Positions 24,442 through 33,088 of a stretch of 64,000 nt of DNA are shown here, piece by piece; position 1 is the stretch's first letter; every line of letters begins with the position of its first letter. The notes beneath the pieces are model-generated. The model did no database searches. It worked only from the letters and a program-made list of their open reading frames with translations, and was not told the origin of the DNA. A program made the translations under genes and the position numbers. Source of the stretch: Triplophysa rosa (Eukaryota; Chordata; Actinopteri; Cypriniformes; Nemacheilidae); contig NC_079893.1 in assembly GCF_024868665.1 (NCBI RefSeq), forward strand, positions 9,036,907 to 9,100,906, written 5' to 3'.

Positions 24442-25020
24442 AAAGGGGTCCTATGACGGAAGTACGTGTTTTTCTGTGTTTTAGGTGTGTTAAAAGTTGC
24501 GCATGAATGTGTTAGACACGTAAAATTGCTAAAATGAAAGTGTCGGAACAAAAGATGCATTCTATCTTAAAGCGAGTGCGAACCCAGACCTGCCTGAAAC
24601 GCCTCGTGTAACCACACCCCGGCGAATCTACGTAACTTTGTAACATGATTTGACTTAAGACCGCCCAAATCTAAACGCAAGTGAGGTGGGCGTAATTGTA
24701 AATCTCATTGTATCGTCGCCAGCGCAGCCATGTCGCGGAGACGATGTGTGTTTCTTTGCGAAAAGAAAGAGTCTTTCTTTGCCTTGCCAAAAGATGAGAT
24801 GACTAAAACGGAATGGTTACATTTTATTTATAACACTGTTCCAGAGAAGTACAAACAGAATGTTCAAGTTTGTGCAGCGCATTTCACCAACGAATGCTTC
24901 ACAAACCTGGGAGAGATCAAGACCGGCTATGCACGAAAGCTTTGGTTAAAAAGTGGGGCCATTCCAACCATAAAAACTTAGCAAGGAAAGTCTGGCGCTT
25001 CAGATTCGCAGCCTGTAAGT
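24442..25020 (+). mobile_element. Possible Kolobok-like transposon fragment with THAP-coding exon
   Basis: A TTAAAGGGGTCCTATGACGG end at about 24442 resembles the TTAA-flanked MITE terminus at 21172. About 290 bp downstream an ORF codes for a THAP-type zinc finger. Kolobok transposons combine TTAA target duplications with THAP-domain proteins, so a relic of that superfamily is a reasonable reading. The right end and the catalytic part are not seen. Confidence 0.5.
24730..24981 (+). CDS. THAP-type zinc-finger domain protein fragment
   Basis: The 83-codon frame begins at an ATG preceded by CAGCC and encodes one domain. Two N-terminal Cys (CVFLC, residues 6 and 10) are followed by a spacer with a conserved Trp (EWLHFI, about residue 36) and the CAAHF motif (about residues 55-59). 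This is the C2CH arrangement of a THAP DNA-binding domain, usually about 80-90 residues. It then ends at a TAG-type stop after SGAIPTIKT, where a complete protein would continue. The stretch after the stop reads like intron or non-coding DNA, and a splice donor-like GGTAAG-type site was not clearly found. It is probably the DNA-binding exon of a transposase or a domesticated copy. No expression evidence. Confidence 0.6.
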   Translation: MSRRRCVFLCEKKESFFALPKDEMTKTEWLHFIYNTVPEKYKQNVQVCAAHFTNECFTNLGEIKTGYARKLWLKSGAIPTIKT

Positions 25021-25184
25021 ATATTTTCATTGTAAAATACTTTGTTACGGACTAACGCGAGTTGAGTCTGTTGTGTGTTTGTAGAGCATGTTGTTTCTTT
25101 GTGTGATGTATTTATCTTATGTTTATTGTATTGTATTTCTTAATTGTTTATACCCATAGGCCTTATTTAAATCATTGTGTACTG

Positions 25185-25312
25185 TATTCTATTGTGTTAT
25201 GGTCTCTGTGTACTGTTGTTGCTGTTTCTGTGTTCTGGATGCTCTTGTCACCAAAGCAAATTCCTTGTATGTGCAAACATACTTGGCAATAAAGCTCTTT
25301 ATGATTCTGATC
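25185..25312 (+). repeat. LINE-like 3' tail
   Basis: The stretch contains AAATTCCTTGTATGTGCAAA and ACTTGGCAATAAAGC ending in TGATTCTGATC, an organisation typical of the 3' ends of fish non-LTR retrotransposons that finish in short TTCTGA repeats. No reverse transcriptase is present, as expected for a 5'-truncated copy. Confidence 0.55.
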
Positions 25313-25979
25313 CGTAAATGCAGACAAGCACGTAGCGAAAAGACAACATAAGTCCGAATAATCAGTAATTATGTTCCAACTAGAGGCAACAAATGTTGTG
25401 TTTATAATGGAGTTTATTGTCTTTGTTGTGTCGCGACGAGAGGTGTAGCGCGTTATTAATTGTGTTACCATTCCCTGCTGTAATGCAAGCTTGTTTATAT
25501 CTCACACCAGAGGTGTGGACTCGAGTCACATGACTTGACACATGAAAGGATCCCTGGGTATAGAGCGATGTATGGCTTAATATATGAACAATGGCATTGG
25601 CTTTATAATTGTGAAATAAAAAAAACTGTGTAACTGTCACAGTATTCATAAACTTTGAAAAATCCGCCATTTTTTTGTGTCAGAATCCGTGATGTCAAGT
25701 GGTTGCGACCTAAACCTGTTCTCTTTCGCAACAGCGAAGCACACACGTCTTCCATATATAACAGTAAAATATGACACTTAAAACATAAGATCAGATATAC
25801 AAACATGAGGAACCAAGCTTATAAATCATACAAAATTATCTTTATTGAAAATCTAAAAGAGCAGAATGTTTTGTGTGATTGTTAGGTTTAGGGGTAGGGA
25901 ATATGATGTACAGTTTATACAGTATAAAAACCATTGCGTCTATGAAATGTCCCCATAAAACATGGAAACCCAACATATT
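25313..25979. other. Gene-free stretch
   Basis: Minus-strand open frames between 25380 and 25806 have no domain. No element ends are recognised. Confidence 0.4.
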
Positions 25980-25982
25980 GTG

Positions 25983-26050
<68 letters not shown>

Positions 26051-26053
26051 TGC

Positions 26054-26079
<26 letters not shown>
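25980..26079. repeat. Compound microsatellite (GT)n(GCGT)n(GT)n
   Basis: About 100 bp of GT units surround a central block of about five GCGT units. This is the third locus in the window with the same three-part structure. Open frames on both strands across it are repeat-derived. Confidence 0.97.
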
Positions 26080-26084
<5 letters not shown>

Positions 26085-26599
26085 CTTTGGATTCTCTGAC
26101 TCTTTCATTTCTCTTTGGAGTCTGACCTAAATACACTTTTACAAGGAAAGTAAAGCTAAATTAAGGCAAATACTATTGGAGAAAAATATATAAATGAATC
26201 TCCTAGTACTGTGTGTGTGTTCACATTTCAAACGCAGTGGAGCAGGACAGCTAGAACAATAGATGGACTAGGCTTTAAAAAAGATGTAGCACAGACTGTT
26301 ATCTTGCGCTAATAGGGTAGTTACATCACTGTCAGTAAATCTAATTAGTGATAGGCGAGTTACTGTTGGCATCAAGGCCTTTTCGAGGTTATAATTATGT
26401 TAAAGATCCTTTTCAATGCGTGAATGCCAAGTAAAGCTGCCATTGTGCACTGCCTGCACTATTCAATATCTATAACAAATACAAACCTTGGGGTCAGATT
26501 CAAACCATCAATACTCCTGTCCAAAACTAACTTGGCACTGACGGCTTAGTCACGTTCTCAGTAGTAGATCCTGCTTATCTAAATGGTAACATAACCAAT
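26080..26599. other. Gene-free stretch left of the DIRS element
   Basis: No gene recognised. It forms the left flank of the DIRS insertion. Confidence 0.4.
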
Positions 26600-26623
26600 G
26601 GTTCTCTTTCATCATCTCGTTTC

Positions 26624-26800
26624 GAGATCCACATATGGGAAGGGCATCCGTACCTGACCTCTGCAGAAGCATCTAATTGCACCAAGTCTGGCTAGACAGA
26701 CAGAAGCGCGCAGCCAATGCCAGGTAAGGCCCCACCCCCTTACCTGAGTGAATATAAGGTCTGCTTGCGCTGCTGTTCCTCAGTTGTCATTCGCTTCTCG
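26624..26800 (+). repeat. Left inverted terminal repeat of the DIRS element
   Basis: Runs from GAGATCCACATATGGGAAGG to TTCGCTTCTCG. The match to 32341-32519 in reverse complement is nearly perfect, with a few substitutions (ACATATGGG/ACCTATGGG, GAGTGAATA/GAGCGAATA) and a variable TTGTCAT/TAAGTATAT stretch near the inner end. The 24 bp outside it (26600-26623) are unique to the left end and are matched only in the internal complementary region. Confidence 0.95.
26753..26758 (+). promoter_or_regulatory. Candidate TATA element in the DIRS left repeat
   Basis: TATAAG within GTGAATATAAGGTCTG lies about 270 bp upstream of the first ATG at 27030. It is the best TATA-like match in the left repeat. 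Function is inferred from position only. Confidence 0.4.
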
Positions 26801-27029
26801 CGATCTCTGCTTTAACACAGTTCGGTTGGATTTTCGCTGCTCACTGTGTGTCTTCAGGAGGACATATCGTCTGATCAGCCTCCGCTAGATGTGACAGTCG
26901 TCTATTCAGCCAGGTTAGCTGTGTTTTTTTCTAGGCATCCTGAGCCGCCCACGCTCGTGCTTTTTTCACCTGCTCCCCCTTTACTTTCCACGGCTGCCCG
27001 CCACGGATATTAACGAGTTTTTCGCCGAC

Positions 27030-30000
27030 ATGTCGCTCTCTAAATCTGCCACTGCTCCCGGGACCAGCTCATCGCGGGCCTGCCCGGCCGCGTGCGGGGC
27101 TCTCATCGCAGCTAAGGACTCTCACGAGTTTTGCGTGGTCTGCTTGGGCCTCAAGCATGCGGAAGAGGCTTTGGAGAACCAGGAGCATTGCAGCCATTGC
27201 CTTGTGCTGCCGAAAAAGCTCCTGCGGCGTCGACTCAAAGTTGCCGCTACCCAGTGTATCGAGCTCGGCCTTTCTGACTCGGATGGGGGACACGGTAACG
27301 GCGACGCGCCTCCGGGGGCCTCCCGGGGCGCGACGTCGCTTCATTGGGCTGACCTGCCTAATCCTGCGATCCCCGAAGAGGATATCTTCGCGGGCAACCT
27401 CCCGTTCGCCGATGAACCGGCTGGTTCCGGCGATGAAGACGACGCGGGCCTTCTTGGGGTCTCAGAGGACGAGGAGGCCATCCCACTCTCTGGTTTTTAC
27501 CAGGCTAACCCCCCCGCGGCCTTACCCCAGTCCATCCTCCTGGACGTGTGCGAACGAGCGGCCGCTCGCCTTAACATTCCGTGGCCGGCTCCGCAGAGCG
27601 CCACCGACCAGGAGAGAGATGTTTATGATGGGAAAGTGCTGGGTCCCCCGCCCGGCCCGAGGAAACAACTCTTCCCCGTCCTGCCAGCGTGCGCGAAGCA
27701 CGTGAGGCACTACTGGAGCGACCCGCTGAACCTCAAACACGGTCTCGCGGGTCTGGAGGTGAAAGACATGGCGGCTCTCGGCTTGGGTGATCCCCCCGCT
27801 GTCGAGCCGTCGATCGCCAGGCATCTCAACCCCGTCCAGGGCGGGCTGCTCGCCCCTCCGAAGCCGGTCTTGCCGGGCAAAATGGACCGTTTTTCTGCCT
27901 CTGTTCATCAGGCCGCTTATAAATCCTCGGCCTTGGCTGTCAGGGCTCTCAATGTTTCGTCCCTGCTTTCCGCTTACCAGGCGGAAATTTTGGAGGATTT
28001 GGGGCAGCAGCTGGACAAAGGATCCCCCTCGCCAACCTTGTGGAAGGAGATCCTTACGGTCAACGACCTCGTCCTCCGCAATGCTCGGCAGGCTGTCCAA
28101 GCTTGCGGGCGCTCCATGGCGCTTTCTGTAGTGGGGGAGCGTGCTCTCTGGCTGAACCTGTCGGGACTCCCTGACAGTGAGAAGAGGCGCGTTGCGGGCG
28201 CTCCGGTCGAGCCTGGCCAGGCTCTCTTCGGTCCCGCCGTGGCTTTGATGCAGCAACGGTGCGACGACAAAAAGAAAGAGGACGAGGCTTTCAAGTTGTG
28301 CCTCCCTAAGAAAGCTGCTCCGCGTCAGTTGCCCACTGCGCGTTTGCCTAACCCCCCGTCACGGTGCGAAACCCGCATCATAGCAGGGAGAAACCGCGCA
28401 ACAAACCCCCTCCACGGCAGAGTAACCCACCCTCTGCTAAACCCTGGGGAAGAACGTCTCCCGCCGCGGCTGGGAAACCCCCCAACCCAACCCCGACCGA
28501 CTCTAAACGCAAGCGGCCGGCCTGATGTCCGACCATTGGGGGCAGAGAGTCCTCGTTCACGAGCCACAAGCCCATCGGACTCTCCTTCTGTCCCAGAGCC
28601 CCTGTCCAAAAGACGGAGGTTTTCTCGCGGAGGGGCCGGCCAGGGTTCCCAGCCCGTGCGTTCAGTGGCCGCTGTGTTTCCTCCCCCCACGTTCAGGGGG
28701 TCGGTTGCGAGGGAATGTGGTCAAACAGTGTCACCACACAGCACACACATTGTTCCCCTCACCCAACTAATAAAGGCTTCGGCCCCGGTGTTCCCCAACA
28801 CCAAACACACAAAAAACACAATGAAACAAACGAATCTATTGAATTTGTTTCAGGGAGAGTACGTCTCTCTGCAGAGAGAGAACATCTTTCTACATCCACG
28901 CATGCCGCCCCTAGTGTGTCCGCTAGATGGCGCCATTGCATCGCAAAGGAGCCAACAGAGCGTATGCGAGGATTTCGGCGCTTCACCGGCCCCGGTGGGG
29001 ACGCTCGCGAATTACGAGTCCGCCTGGCAGACTGTTGCGCCTCCAGAGTGGGTGATGCGAACAATTATGCAGGGTTACAGACTGCAGTTTGTAATGAAAC
29101 CCCCGCTTTTCAACGGCGTTCTCTCTTCTCACGCGGAGGAGAGCTCCGCTCATATTCTGAAAGACGAAATCTCTTCTCTCTTAATGAAGGGAGCGATTCA
29201 GGTGGTACCTCCCAGCCTGATAAGTCAAGGGTTTTATTCCCGTTATTTCCTGGTCCCAAAGAAGGACGGCTCTCTCCGCCCCATCTTGGACCTCCGAATG
29301 TTGAACAAACATTTGAGGAAATACAATTTCAGAATGTTAAACCACGGCACTCTGGCCCGCGCCATAAAACAGAACGACTGGTTCACGTCGGTCGATCTCA
29401 AGGATGCTTTTTTCCACATAAGCATTTATCCGCCACACAGGAAGTTTCTTCGTTTCGCCTATCTAGGCATATGTTACGAATTCACTGTTCTTCCTTTCGG
29501 GCTCTCACTCAGCCCTCGGACTTTTTGTCTGTGTACGGAGGCGAGCTTGGCTCCCCTGAGAATGTCAGGTCTGCGGATTTTGACATACATAGACGATTGG
29601 CTCATCGTGGCCGAATCGGAAGAGAAAGTGCTGCGGGACACCTGCAGCGTGCTTACACACATCACATCTCTCGGGTTCAGGGTGAATGTGACCAAAAGCA
29701 ATTTTACACCCAGCCAGAGTGTGATTTTCCTGGGCTTGGAGCTGAGCTCGGTCTCCATGCGAGCGCGTCTCTCCCAGGAGCGCGTCCTCTCTCTAATGAG
29801 CTGCGTGTCGCAGTTCAGAGAGGGGGCGAGAGTGCAGTATCGCACATGCCTCAGATTGCAGGGTCTTATGGCTTCAGCTATCCAAGTTTTGCCGCTGGGA
29901 CTTCTGCGAATGAGAGCATTCATGAAATGGGTTTTGTCACTACATTTCAGCCCGGTACGCGATCTCTGCCGCTCTGTGACAGTGACGCGCGCCTGCACGG

Positions 30001-30752
30001 CAGCTCTTCGCCACTGGAGAGACGCGGACTTTTACGCACAGGGGACCCGTTTGGGAACGGTAGTGATGCGGAAAGTTGTGACGACAGATGCGTCCCTAAC
30101 AGGCTGGGGTGCCACCCAGGAGGGCAGAGTGGTGAACGGTGTGTGGCCGAGCATACTACGTTCAGCACACATAAATTATTTAGAGCTCCTGACCATATGG
30201 AAAGCTCTGAATTATTTTCTGCCTCGCCTGCTAGGACATCATGTGCTCGTACGCTGCGACAATACCACAGCAGTCGCGTATATCAATCGGCAGGGCGGCT
30301 TACGCTCACCGAAACTTCACGCTCTAGCTCACAAGCTTTTGGTGTGGAGCGGGCGGTTTTTCCTGTCGTTACGCGCGACTCATGTTCCAGGCATTCTGAA
30401 CAGAGGTGCGGACCTTCTGTCGAGGGGGAACCCACTCTACGGAGATTGGCGCCTCCACCCTCAGATAGTGGGCATGATATGGAGAAGATTCGGACAGGCA
30501 ACCGTAGATCTATTCGCCTCGCGCGAAAACAACCATTGTCCTATGTTCTTCTCGCTAAAGGACTCGGATGCGCCCCTCGGGGTGGACGCACTGGCCCACC
30601 CATGGCCCAAGCTGCTGCTGTATGCTTTTCCTCCTCTGTGCCTGATAATTCCCACACTGGCCAGAGTGAGAGAGAAGGGCCTGTCTCTCCTTCTAATAGC
30701 TCCCAGGTGGCCCAAAGCACCGTGGCTGGCAGAGATAATCCCTCTGTTATAA
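27030..30752 (+). CDS. DIRS gag-like / reverse transcriptase / RNase H / methyltransferase-like polyprotein
   Basis: The 1240-residue frame starts at the first ATG after the left repeat. Residues 18-57 form a Cys/His-rich gag-like motif (C18, C22, H32, C35, C38, C54, C57). Residues up to about 540 are gag-like and end in a basic, Pro-rich stretch. Reverse transcriptase follows, with [10 protein letters not shown] at 742-751 and the catalytic YIDD at 853-856. RNase H has D1020 (TTDAS), E1052 and D1077 (CDNTTA), with a later H1118/D1128. From about 1155 comes the methyltransferase-like domain of DIRS elements (VDLFASRENN, later APRWPKAPW). The frame is cut by TAA at 30750-30752. Downstream the same frame reads on for 39 codons in the style of this domain, so the stop looks premature. 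The gag and pol parts share one frame. Confidence 0.92.
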   Translation: MSLSKSATAPGTSSSRACPAACGALIAAKDSHEFCVVCLGLKHAEEALENQEHCSHCLVLPKKLLRRRLKVAATQCIELGLSDSDGGHGNGDAPPGASRGATSLHWADLPNPAIPEEDIFAGNLPFADEPAGSGDEDDAGLLGVSEDEEAIPLSGFYQANPPAALPQSILLDVCERAAARLNIPWPAPQSATDQERDVYDGKVLGPPPGPRKQLFPVLPACAKHVRHYWSDPLNLKHGLAGLEVKDMAALGLGDPPAVEPSIARHLNPVQGGLLAPPKPVLPGKMDRFSASVHQAAYKSSALAVRALNVSSLLSAYQAEILEDLGQQLDKGSPSPTLWKEILTVNDLVLRNARQAVQACGRSMALSVVGERALWLNLSGLPDSEKRRVAGAPVEPGQALFGPAVALMQQRCDDKKKEDEAFKLCLPKKAAPRQLPTARLPNPPSRCETRIIAGRNRATNPLHGRVTHPLLNPGEERLPPRLGNPPTQPRPTLNASGRPDVRPLGAESPRSRATSPSDSPSVPEPLSKRRRFSRGGAGQGSQPVRSVAAVFPPPTFRGSVARECGQTVSPHSTHIVPLTQLIKASAPVFPNTKHTKNTMKQTNLLNLFQGEYVSLQRENIFLHPRMPPLVCPLDGAIASQRSQQSVCEDFGASPAPVGTLANYESAWQTVAPPEWVMRTIMQGYRLQFVMKPPLFNGVLSSHAEESSAHILKDEISSLLMKGAIQVVPPSLISQGFYSRYFLVPKKDGSLRPILDLRMLNKHLRKYNFRMLNHGTLARAIKQNDWFTSVDLKDAFFHISIYPPHRKFLRFAYLGICYEFTVLPFGLSLSPRTFCLCTEASLAPLRMSGLRILTYIDDWLIVAESEEKVLRDTCSVLTHITSLGFRVNVTKSNFTPSQSVIFLGLELSSVSMRARLSQERVLSLMSCVSQFREGARVQYRTCLRLQGLMASAIQVLPLGLLRMRAFMKWVLSLHFSPVRDLCRSVTVTRACTAALRHWRDADFYAQGTRLGTVVMRKVVTTDASLTGWGATQEGRVVNGVWPSILRSAHINYLELLTIWKALNYFLPRLLGHHVLVRCDNTTAVAYINRQGGLRSPKLHALAHKLLVWSGRFFLSLRATHVPGILNRGADLLSRGNPLYGDWRLHPQIVGMIWRRFGQATVDLFASRENNHCPMFFSLKDSDAPLGVDALAHPWPKLLLYAFPPLCLIIPTLARVREKGLSLLLIAPRWPKAPWLAEIIPLL

Positions 30753-31894
30753 GCCCAGCCGTGGCGCCTCCCCCTCCGCACAGACCTATTGTCTCAGGCG
30801 AACGGGGAAATATATCACCCACACACGGACAGGGTGGCTCTCTGGGTCTGGCCCGTGAGAAGTCAAACTTAAACGCACTGGGGCTTCACCCGCGTGTGGT
30901 TGCCACTATACAAAATGCCAGGGCCGTTTCTACACGGTCCTTGTATGGTTGTAAGTGGCAAGTGTTTGAAGAGTGGTGTGATGGAAGCAGTCTCAAATCA
31001 TATCAGTGCTCAGTTCCTGATATTTTGTGTTTCTTACAGGACCTTATGGATAAAGGCAGGTCTTTTTCCACAATTAAGGTCTACCTGGCAGCTATTTCTG
31101 CCTGTCATGTGGGCTTTGAGGGCTCAACAGTCGGGCAGAATCCTTTAATCCGCAGATTTATGAAGGGTGCCCGTCGCTCCTTGCCAGTCATCAGGAGAAC
31201 CGTCCCTGAATGGGACCTCTCCTTGGTGCTGAAGGCCCTGTCTCAGTATCCCTTTGAGCCCCTGGGAGGTATTTCCTTGAAGCTGTTGTCTTTCAAGATG
31301 GCTTTGCTCTTGGCCTTGGTATCAGCCAAACGTGTCAGTGAGCTACATGCACTCCCAATACATCCCTCGTGCACGAAATTCTCTTTGAGTGGAGATAAGG
31401 TTTTTCTTAAGCCTAACCCGGCTTTTATGCCTAAATGTTTCCCTGCGTTCACTTCGGAGGTGTTGGAGCTGTCCGCTTTTCACCCTCCGCCTTTTTCCTC
31501 TGCGGAGGATCAGAGGCTGAATGCTCTGTGTCCTGTTCGTGCATTACAGGTATATATGTCCAAGACCAGTGCTTTCCGGAAGAGCGACCAGCTCTTTATT
31601 TCGTGGGCACCCCCTCATAAGGGGAGTCCCATATCTAAACAGCGCCTCTCACATTGGCTTGTGAACGCTATAGCAGTTGCATATGTATCAAGGGGAGTGC
31701 AGCCCCCAGGTACCATCAGAGCTCATTCCACGAGGGGCTTAGCTGCCTCTTGGGCTTTGTTCAGGGGAGTATCACTGCAGGACATCTGCTCTGCAGCCAG
31801 CTGGGCTTCTCCCCATACGTTTGTGCGTTACTACCGATTGGATGTCACCAAAACCTCGGTAGCACATTCTGTTTTAGGAGTGGGGTCTTCATAG
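28715..31894 (+). CDS. DIRS tyrosine recombinase (open frame overlapping the polyprotein)
   Basis: This 1059-codon frame overlaps the polyprotein ORF by 2.0 kb. The overlapping part reads as an alternative frame of the reverse transcriptase and has no domain of its own. The functional part is the last about 340 residues (from about 30870). It has an N-terminal helical core-binding region (SLYGCKWQVFEEW) and the catalytic set R873 (AKRVSELH), H1004-x-x-R1007 (AHSTRG) and Tyr 1039 or 1040 (FVRYYRLD), as in phage-integrase-type recombinases. These would join the circular intermediate to the target. The recombinase part has no obvious ATG of its own between 30753 and its first domain, so expression needs internal initiation upstream or frameshifting. 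The catalytic residues appear intact. Confidence 0.88.
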   Translation: MWSNSVTTQHTHCSPHPTNKGFGPGVPQHQTHKKHNETNESIEFVSGRVRLSAEREHLSTSTHAAPSVSARWRHCIAKEPTERMRGFRRFTGPGGDARELRVRLADCCASRVGDANNYAGLQTAVCNETPAFQRRSLFSRGGELRSYSERRNLFSLNEGSDSGGTSQPDKSRVLFPLFPGPKEGRLSPPHLGPPNVEQTFEEIQFQNVKPRHSGPRHKTERLVHVGRSQGCFFPHKHLSATQEVSSFRLSRHMLRIHCSSFRALTQPSDFLSVYGGELGSPENVRSADFDIHRRLAHRGRIGRESAAGHLQRAYTHHISRVQGECDQKQFYTQPECDFPGLGAELGLHASASLPGARPLSNELRVAVQRGGESAVSHMPQIAGSYGFSYPSFAAGTSANESIHEMGFVTTFQPGTRSLPLCDSDARLHGSSSPLERRGLLRTGDPFGNGSDAESCDDRCVPNRLGCHPGGQSGERCVAEHTTFSTHKLFRAPDHMESSELFSASPARTSCARTLRQYHSSRVYQSAGRLTLTETSRSSSQAFGVERAVFPVVTRDSCSRHSEQRCGPSVEGEPTLRRLAPPPSDSGHDMEKIRTGNRRSIRLARKQPLSYVLLAKGLGCAPRGGRTGPPMAQAAAVCFSSSVPDNSHTGQSEREGPVSPSNSSQVAQSTVAGRDNPSVISPAVAPPPPHRPIVSGERGNISPTHGQGGSLGLAREKSNLNALGLHPRVVATIQNARAVSTRSLYGCKWQVFEEWCDGSSLKSYQCSVPDILCFLQDLMDKGRSFSTIKVYLAAISACHVGFEGSTVGQNPLIRRFMKGARRSLPVIRRTVPEWDLSLVLKALSQYPFEPLGGISLKLLSFKMALLLALVSAKRVSELHALPIHPSCTKFSLSGDKVFLKPNPAFMPKCFPAFTSEVLELSAFHPPPFSSAEDQRLNALCPVRALQVYMSKTSAFRKSDQLFISWAPPHKGSPISKQRLSHWLVNAIAVAYVSRGVQPPGTIRAHSTRGLAASWALFRGVSLQDICSAASWASPHTFVRYYRLDVTKTSVAHSVLGVGSS

Positions 31895-32225
31895 CCCCTC
31901 CTTGTTATATTCCTTCACCTCCTGTTTACACATTGTTATGGTAACGAGGGTTGAACGGGCCGGTGGGCCGTGCGCATTCATGTCACCAGCATGCATTCAC
32001 ATTCCGGCCTGGGTGGTATATATGTGTTGCTGGTTAATTACATGTGTGTGCCTCATACATGTTCCTGTCCTGTATGTGCGCAGCAGCTATGCGTGCGCAT
32101 CAGGGCTGCCAGGGACATAATTATGGGACGTGTCATGCACCGCCCCTTTGGGGGTGACCGTCTTTTCTGGCTTTCAGAACCTCACTGTGAGTGTATTGGG
32201 CAATCGGGGAGCTGTCCATGTCTCT
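31895..32225 (+). other. DIRS 3' untranslated region
   Basis: Between the recombinase stop and the internal complementary region. No conserved ORF is present; the short frames here are chance. Confidence 0.6.
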
Positions 32226-32319
32226 CCCATAGGTGGATCTCGAAAAGAGATGATGAAAGAGAACAATAGGTTACTGTCGTAACCCCGGTTCTCTGAAACA
32301 TCGAGTGGAGAGATCCACC
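32226..32319. repeat. Internal complementary region of the DIRS element
   Basis: The left half (about 32226-32264, GGTGGATCTCGAAAAGAGAT...) is the reverse complement of the left terminus at 26600-26638, including the part outside the terminal repeat. The right half (about 32263-32319, AATAGGTTACTGTCGTAACC...) is the reverse complement of the right terminus at 32508-32565. The two halves abut, so the region spells the joined ends of the element, as the DIRS replication model requires. Confidence 0.93.
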
Positions 32320-32340
32320 AGCTTTGCCCCGCTTGCTGCA

Positions 32341-32519
32341 CGAGAAGCGAATATACTTACTGAGGAACAGCAGCGCAAGCAGACCTTATATTCGCTCAGG
32401 TAAGGGGGTGGGGCCTTACCTGGCATTGGCTGCGCGCTTCTGTCTGTCTAGCCAGACTTGGTGCAATTAGATGCTTCTGCAGAGGTCAGGTACGGATGCC
32501 CTTCCCATAGGTGGATCTC
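32341..32519 (-). repeat. Right inverted terminal repeat of the DIRS element
   Basis: Reverse complement of 26624-26800. It is extended by a right-end-specific tail (32520-32565) carrying CGGGGTTACGACAGTAACCT, which is matched only in the internal complementary region. Confidence 0.95.
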
Positions 32520-32573
32520 TCCACTCGATGTTTCAGAGAACCGGGGTTACGACAGTAACCTATTGATTTTATA

Positions 32574-32695
32574 CATTGATGTATCTGGCAGCTGATTTTA
32601 TCCAAAGTGACTAAATGCATTCAAGATATGTTTTTTGCAGTATGCGCATTCCCTGGGGATTAGACCTCATGATATTTACGCTAATAAATTAATAC
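32574..32695 (-). repeat. tRNA-derived SINE fragment, minus strand
   Basis: On the minus strand this reads TCTAATCCCCAGGGAATGCG, then AACATATCTTGAATGCATTT and CACTTTGGATAAAATCAGCT. These are the B-box-proximal part, body and tail of a widespread fish tRNA-derived SINE. It abuts the DIRS right end, so DIRS may have inserted beside or into it. Confidence 0.65.
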
Positions 32696-32891
32696 TATAC
32701 AAATCAAACAAATTACATATTGTAATACTGCAATATTTTAACAGATTTTTTTTACAGAATTACAGTGATCTGAACCTGACGTTAAAAAAGCATATGTAAT
32801 ATTATCTACATCGAAGAGTCTGAATATTCTTAAAAAATAACGAGATGCGATAAAAAACTGTGCCAAGTCAAAATAATACAGAGATTACGTA

Positions 32892-33088
32892 CACTGTAAA
32901 AAAATGATTTTACAGGTTTTTCTGTAATTTCTTAAAGATTTTTTATGTAAATTTGATGTACTATTACATGGTGAACAATGATCAAATTACAGAAAAAGAC
33001 TACAAATTTACTAGAAAAAAGCTATTTTACACTACATTTCTGGCACCCCGCTGCCAATGTCAGTTTTTTACGGGATTTTTTTACAGTG
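32892..33088. mobile_element. CACTGTAAAAAA-type MITE, copy 1
   Basis: The left end CACTGTAAAAAAATGATTTT and the right end TTTTTTTACAGTG are inverted copies, flanked by TA on both sides. The interior has ATTTCTGGCACCCC, shared with the copy at 52831-52987. Non-coding. Confidence 0.75.

Larger units (their letters stand above)
26600..32565 (+). mobile_element. Near-intact DIRS-type tyrosine-recombinase retrotransposon
   Basis: This 6.0-kb element has all DIRS hallmarks. Inverted terminal repeats lie at 26624-26800 and 32341-32519. An internal complementary region at 32226-32319 pairs with both outermost ends. One ORF holds gag-like, reverse transcriptase, RNase H and methyltransferase-like parts, and an overlapping ORF holds a tyrosine recombinase. 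There is no integrase or LTR. DIRS elements are thought to form a circular DNA that the recombinase inserts without target duplication, and none is seen here. The two terminal repeats are nearly identical, so the copy appears young. One in-frame stop truncates the methyltransferase-like domain. Confidence 0.93.

Noticed and set aside
27522..28294. Minus-strand and alternative-frame ORFs over the DIRS gag region
   Set aside because: They are shadows of the GC-rich plus-strand DIRS coding sequence. No motifs.
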